From CAZJFH01 sp964545205 (GTDB lineage: Bacteria; Pseudomonadota; Alphaproteobacteria; Rhodospirillales; Magnetospirillaceae), in contig CAZJFH010000045.1 in the NCBI GenBank assembly GCA_964545205.1, positions 1 through 41,567 on the forward strand: DNA of 41,567 nt, given 5' to 3'. Shown here in pieces: positions 39,196 to 41,567 of the stretch. Below the pieces are notes generated by a model. It was given only the letters and a program-made list of their open reading frames with translations, had not been told where the DNA came from and searched no databases. The translations under genes and the position numbers were made by a program. Numbering within the stretch: position 1 is the stretch's first letter; each line of letters opens with the position of its first letter.

Positions 39196-39378
39196 CCTGG
39201 GAGCGCGGGCGTCCCGCCCGCATCCTCGCCCTGGGAGCGCGGGCGTCCCGCCCGCACCCTCGCCCCTGGGAGCGCGGGCGTCCCGCCCGCACCCTCGCCC
39301 CTGGGAGCGCGGGCGTCCCGCCCGCACCCTCGAACGCCTGAGGCGCTTGGCGGGCGAGGACGCCCGCGCTCCCAGGGC
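39196..39378. repeat. Cluster B of GC-rich palindromic repeats (four direct units, one inverted)
   Basis: Direct units start at 39199, 39233, 39268 and 39303 (period 34-35 bases), and an inverted unit covers 39350-39373. Each has GGGAGC plus a hairpin with stem GCGGGCG, loop TCC and stem CGCCCGC. Spacers read CACCCTCGCCCCT with small changes. The last direct unit, a CGCCTGAGGCG palindrome and the inverted unit together repeat the 4590-4659 element in the opposite orientation. The cluster begins about 15 bases after rnpB. Confidence 0.9.
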
Positions 39379-39613
39379 GGTGGTGCCGCGGGAAACCTTT
39401 GCCGGCGTCCTTCCCATGCCGTCCCATGCCCGCCGGGAACACGGCCCCTTCCCGCCCAGAACATTCCAGGAACAATATTTGCCCCGCCGCCGCGCGCATT
39501 TGCACGGCATTTTCTTTGAATCCAGTCACTTCGACCACGACCCTGACTATTTGCTTAAGCGGCGGCAGGAACTTTGGCCAAGTGTCTGCGTTCCCACGGT
39601 TTTACTATGGGTT

Positions 39614-39658
39614 TCCATTGACGCCCATGCTGCCCCATGTTATCCCATCAATACCCAC
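39614..39658 (-). promoter_or_regulatory. MraZ operator: five 10-base-period repeats upstream of mraZ
   Basis: Read on the minus strand, GTGGG, ATGGG, ATGGG, ATGGG and ATGGA are each separated by exactly 5 bases (boxes at 39654, 39644, 39634, 39624 and 39614). MraZ represses its own operon by binding GTGGG-N5 direct repeats, so this is very probably its autoregulatory site, 80 bases before the ATG. The rest of the 360-base gap from 39379 to 39738 shows no gene. It should contain the division-cluster promoter and is more AT-rich around 39470-39620. Confidence 0.75.
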
Positions 39659-39738
39659 TCTGCGCCCAAGCCATGGGGAGAGGTGCCGGCGCCGGTGGGG
39701 TCAGTGGGACATCGCAACTGGGCAAACGCGGGCAAGGA

Positions 39739-40209
39739 ATGGCGCTCTTCCTGTCCACATACACGAACAAGGTCGACAAGAAGGGACGGGTCTCCGTCCC
39801 GGCGACCTTCCGTGCCGCCCTGTCCGCCGGCCCCGCGGCGCAGCAGGGATTCGTCGCCTATCCGTCCTTCACCTCCCCCGCCGTCGAGGGCTGCAGCCAC
39901 GACTTCATGGCCCAGCTGGCCCAGTCGGCCGAAAGCTTCGACGCCTTCTCCCCCGAGCAGGACGTCTTCAATTCCCTGATCTTCGCCGAATCCAAGCCGC
40001 TGTCCTGGGACCCCGAGGGCCGCATCATGCTGCCCGAGGAGTTCATGGCCCACGCCGGCATCACCGACTCCTGCGCCTTCGTCGGCAAGGGCAACACCTT
40101 CCAGCTCTGGGAGCCGGAGGCGCTCAAGACCGCGCTGGCCGAGCTGCGCCAGCGCGCCCTGCGCGAACGTCCGACCTTGCCGCTGCGGCGGCCGAACGGG
40201 GAGCGCTGA
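39739..40209 (+). CDS. mraZ: Transcriptional regulator MraZ
   Basis: DNA-binding repressor of the division and cell wall cluster, of the AbrB-like double-wing fold. The 156-residue protein begins MALFLSTYTNKVDKKGRVSV, the conserved MraZ start, and contains two SpoVT/AbrB-like halves. The second is marked by SWDPEGRIMLPEEFMAHAG and FVGKGNTFQLWEPE. I start at 39739, because the longer frame upstream reads through the promoter region and the family begins at this methionine. AAGGA is immediately before the ATG. It lies directly before rsmH, as in nearly all bacteria. Confidence 0.96.
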   Translation: MALFLSTYTNKVDKKGRVSVPATFRAALSAGPAAQQGFVAYPSFTSPAVEGCSHDFMAQLAQSAESFDAFSPEQDVFNSLIFAESKPLSWDPEGRIMLPEEFMAHAGITDSCAFVGKGNTFQLWEPEALKTALAELRQRALRERPTLPLRRPNGER

Positions 40210-40210
40210 G

Positions 40211-41179
40211 ATGGGCACCCCCGCTTACGGCCACGTCCCGGTGCTCCGCGACGCGGTCGTCGCCGCGCTGTCGCCGCGCGCCGGCGCCGCGTTCGTCGAC
40301 GGCACCTTCGGCGCCGGCGGCTACAGCCGCGCCCTGCTCGACGCCGCCGACTGCACGGTCTGGGGCATCGACCGCGACCCCGGCGCCGTCGCCCGCGGCC
40401 AGGAGCTGGTGCGCGCCTACGGCGGCCGACTGAAGCTTCTGCACGGCCGCTTCGGCGACATGGACGCCCTGCTCGCCGCCGAGGGCGTCGCCGCCGTCGA
40501 CGGCGTCGCGCTCGATATCGGCGTGTCGTCGATGCAGATCGACGACCCCGACCGCGGCTTCTCGTTCCAGCACGACGGCCCGCTCGACATGCGCATGGAA
40601 TCGGCCGGCCCCGGCGCCGCCGACGTCGTCAACGGCATGGAGGAGAAGGACCTCGCCGACCTGATCTTCCGCCTGGGCGAGGAGCGCCACGCCCGCCGCG
40701 TCGCCCGCGCCATCGTCGCCGCGCGCAAGGACAAGCCGTTCGAGCGCACCGGCGAGCTGGCCGAGGTGGTGCGCCGCGTCGTGCCGCGCTCGGCCGACGG
40801 CATCGACCCGGCGACGCGGACCTTCCAGGCCCTGCGCATCCACGTCAACGACGAGCTGGGCGAGCTGCGCCGCGGCCTCGCCGCCGCCGAGCGCCTGCTG
40901 GCGCCGGGCGGGCGGCTGGCGGTGGTGACCTTCCATTCGCTCGAGGACCGCGCGGTCAAGGATTTCCTGAAGGCCCGCAGCGGCGCCGGCCCGCGGCCGT
41001 CGCGCCATGTCCCGGTCGCCGCGGCCGGCCCGGCGCCGACCTTCACCCTGCTGAGCCGGCGGCCGCAGGTCGCGGACGCCGCCGAGACCAGGGCCAACCC
41101 GCGCGCCCGCTCGGCCAAGCTGCGCGCCGCCGAACGCACGGCGGCGCCGGCCTGGCGCCAGGACGGAGAACGGCGATGA
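40211..41179 (+). CDS. rsmH: 16S rRNA (cytosine-1402-N4)-methyltransferase
   Basis: Methylates C1402 in the ribosomal decoding centre, using S-adenosylmethionine. The 322-residue protein begins GHVPVLRDAVVAAL and has the SAM-binding FVDGTFGAGGYSRALL, VWGIDRDPGA, the family motif DIGVSSMQIDDPDRGFSF, and late motifs NDELGELRRGL and VTFHSLEDRAVKDFL. The ending is Ala/Arg-rich, as often seen. It starts one base after the mraZ stop codon. The ftsL start overlaps its stop, so the three genes are tightly linked. Confidence 0.97.
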   Translation: MGTPAYGHVPVLRDAVVAALSPRAGAAFVDGTFGAGGYSRALLDAADCTVWGIDRDPGAVARGQELVRAYGGRLKLLHGRFGDMDALLAAEGVAAVDGVALDIGVSSMQIDDPDRGFSFQHDGPLDMRMESAGPGAADVVNGMEEKDLADLIFRLGEERHARRVARAIVAARKDKPFERTGELAEVVRRVVPRSADGIDPATRTFQALRIHVNDELGELRRGLAAAERLLAPGGRLAVVTFHSLEDRAVKDFLKARSGAGPRPSRHVPVAAAGPAPTFTLLSRRPQVADAAETRANPRARSAKLRAAERTAAPAWRQDGERR

Positions 41180-41567
41180 TGCGCGGCATGACCATCCTGT
41201 GGACGGGCCTGGCGCTGATCGTCGGCGTCGGCCTGTTCCTGCTCAAATACGAGGTCGTCACGCTCGAGGACCGCCTGAGCGCGCTCAACCGCGACATCCG
41301 CGGCAGCCAGGAGGCCATCCACGTCCTGCGGGCCGAGTGGAGCTATCTCAACGACCCCGGCCGGCTGCAGGATCTGAGCGAGCGCTATCTGGCGCTGAAG
41401 CCGTTCCGCCCCGAACAGGTCGCCGATCTCGCCGATCTGCCGCTGGCCCCGGCCCCGGACCTGCCGCTGCCCGCCCCGGCGCCCGAGGCGCCGGACCCCA
41501 ACGTCGCGCCGGAGCCCAAGGGCCGCATTCTGGTCGAGGCGCCGGCCCCGAAGCCGGCGATCAGGCC
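41176..41567 (+). CDS. ftsL: Cell division protein FtsL (partial at window edge)
   Basis: Bitopic membrane protein of the FtsQBL divisome subcomplex. The start ATG overlaps the rsmH TGA (ATGA), with a second in-frame ATG one codon later. Residues 5-20 (MTILWTGLALIVGVGLFLL) form the membrane span, followed by a coiled-coil stretch (KYEVVTLEDRLSALNRDIRG), then LRAEWSYLNDPGRLQDL, the FtsL-typical segment before a long Pro/Ala-rich tail. About 130 residues are seen without a stop. The position after rsmH makes the call firm despite the low sequence conservation of FtsL. Confidence 0.88.
   Translation, partial: MMRGMTILWTGLALIVGVGLFLLKYEVVTLEDRLSALNRDIRGSQEAIHVLRAEWSYLNDPGRLQDLSERYLALKPFRPEQVADLADLPLAPAPDLPLPAPAPEAPDPNVAPEPKGRILVEAPAPKPAIR

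Noticed and set aside
39199..39373. Tandem repeats that could be mistaken for a CRISPR array
   Set aside because: Spacers are only about 11-12 bases and nearly identical, the units are themselves palindromic, one is inverted, and no cas genes are present.
39705..39725. GTGGG pair near 39712 as an additional MraZ box
   Set aside because: Spacing is 4 rather than 5 bases and the phase differs from the five-box array. It may be coincidental.

Overview
The window is high-GC DNA (my impression is roughly 70 percent) that looks like an alphaproteobacterium, probably near Rhodospirillales or Rhizobiales. Supporting signs are a CbbA-type class II aldolase, a two-domain cold-shock protein, a GlgE carrying an extra N-terminal GH13 domain, stress promoters resembling the alphaproteobacterial EcfG type, and an mraZ-rsmH-ftsL division cluster. 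I cannot name the genus. Gene density is high, mostly on the minus strand up to about 31.5 kb and mixed after that.

Region 1 (1-4423, minus) is a Calvin-cycle-like operon: glpX (class II FBPase/SBPase), a cyanobacterial-like class II phosphoribulokinase, transketolase and class II aldolase, with the aldolase running off the left edge. No RuBisCO gene or CbbR regulator is visible. Upstream lie a perfect AT-rich inverted repeat, a cluster of GC-rich palindromic repeats, a NarL/LuxR-type response regulator that lacks its phosphoacceptor aspartate, and a large PAS5-GGDEF-EAL protein whose third PAS domain carries the FixL heme histidine and arginine at the FixL spacing.

Region 2 (8839-31548, minus) encodes a secreted CHAP protein, then a near-continuous alpha-glucan/trehalose operon. 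In transcription order it reads GH13-GlgE fusion, TreS-maltokinase fusion, GlgB, GlgX, TreZ, MalQ, TreY, GlgP, and a membrane histidine kinase whose ATP-binding domain looks degenerate. Together these enzymes form a closed cycle: trehalose to maltose (TreS), to maltose-1-phosphate (Mak), to linear glucan (GlgE), to branched glucan (GlgB), then breakdown by GlgP/GlgX/MalQ or return to trehalose by TreY/TreZ. GlgC and GlgA are absent here, so the local genes specify glucan synthesis only through the GlgE route.

Region 3 (31798-38647) is a mixed set: small membrane and soluble proteins, a double cold-shock protein, CreA, a stand-alone receiver, ExoD, GMP synthase and four tiny lipoproteins. All four lipoprotein genes are preceded by GGAAC-N16/17-CGTT-like elements (one exact, three with one mismatch), which suggests a shared general-stress (EcfG-type) regulon.

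Region 4 (38795-41567, plus) holds the RNase P RNA gene, a second cluster of the palindromic repeats found near 4.6 kb, a five-repeat MraZ operator, then mraZ, rsmH and the start of ftsL, which is the beginning of the division and cell wall cluster.
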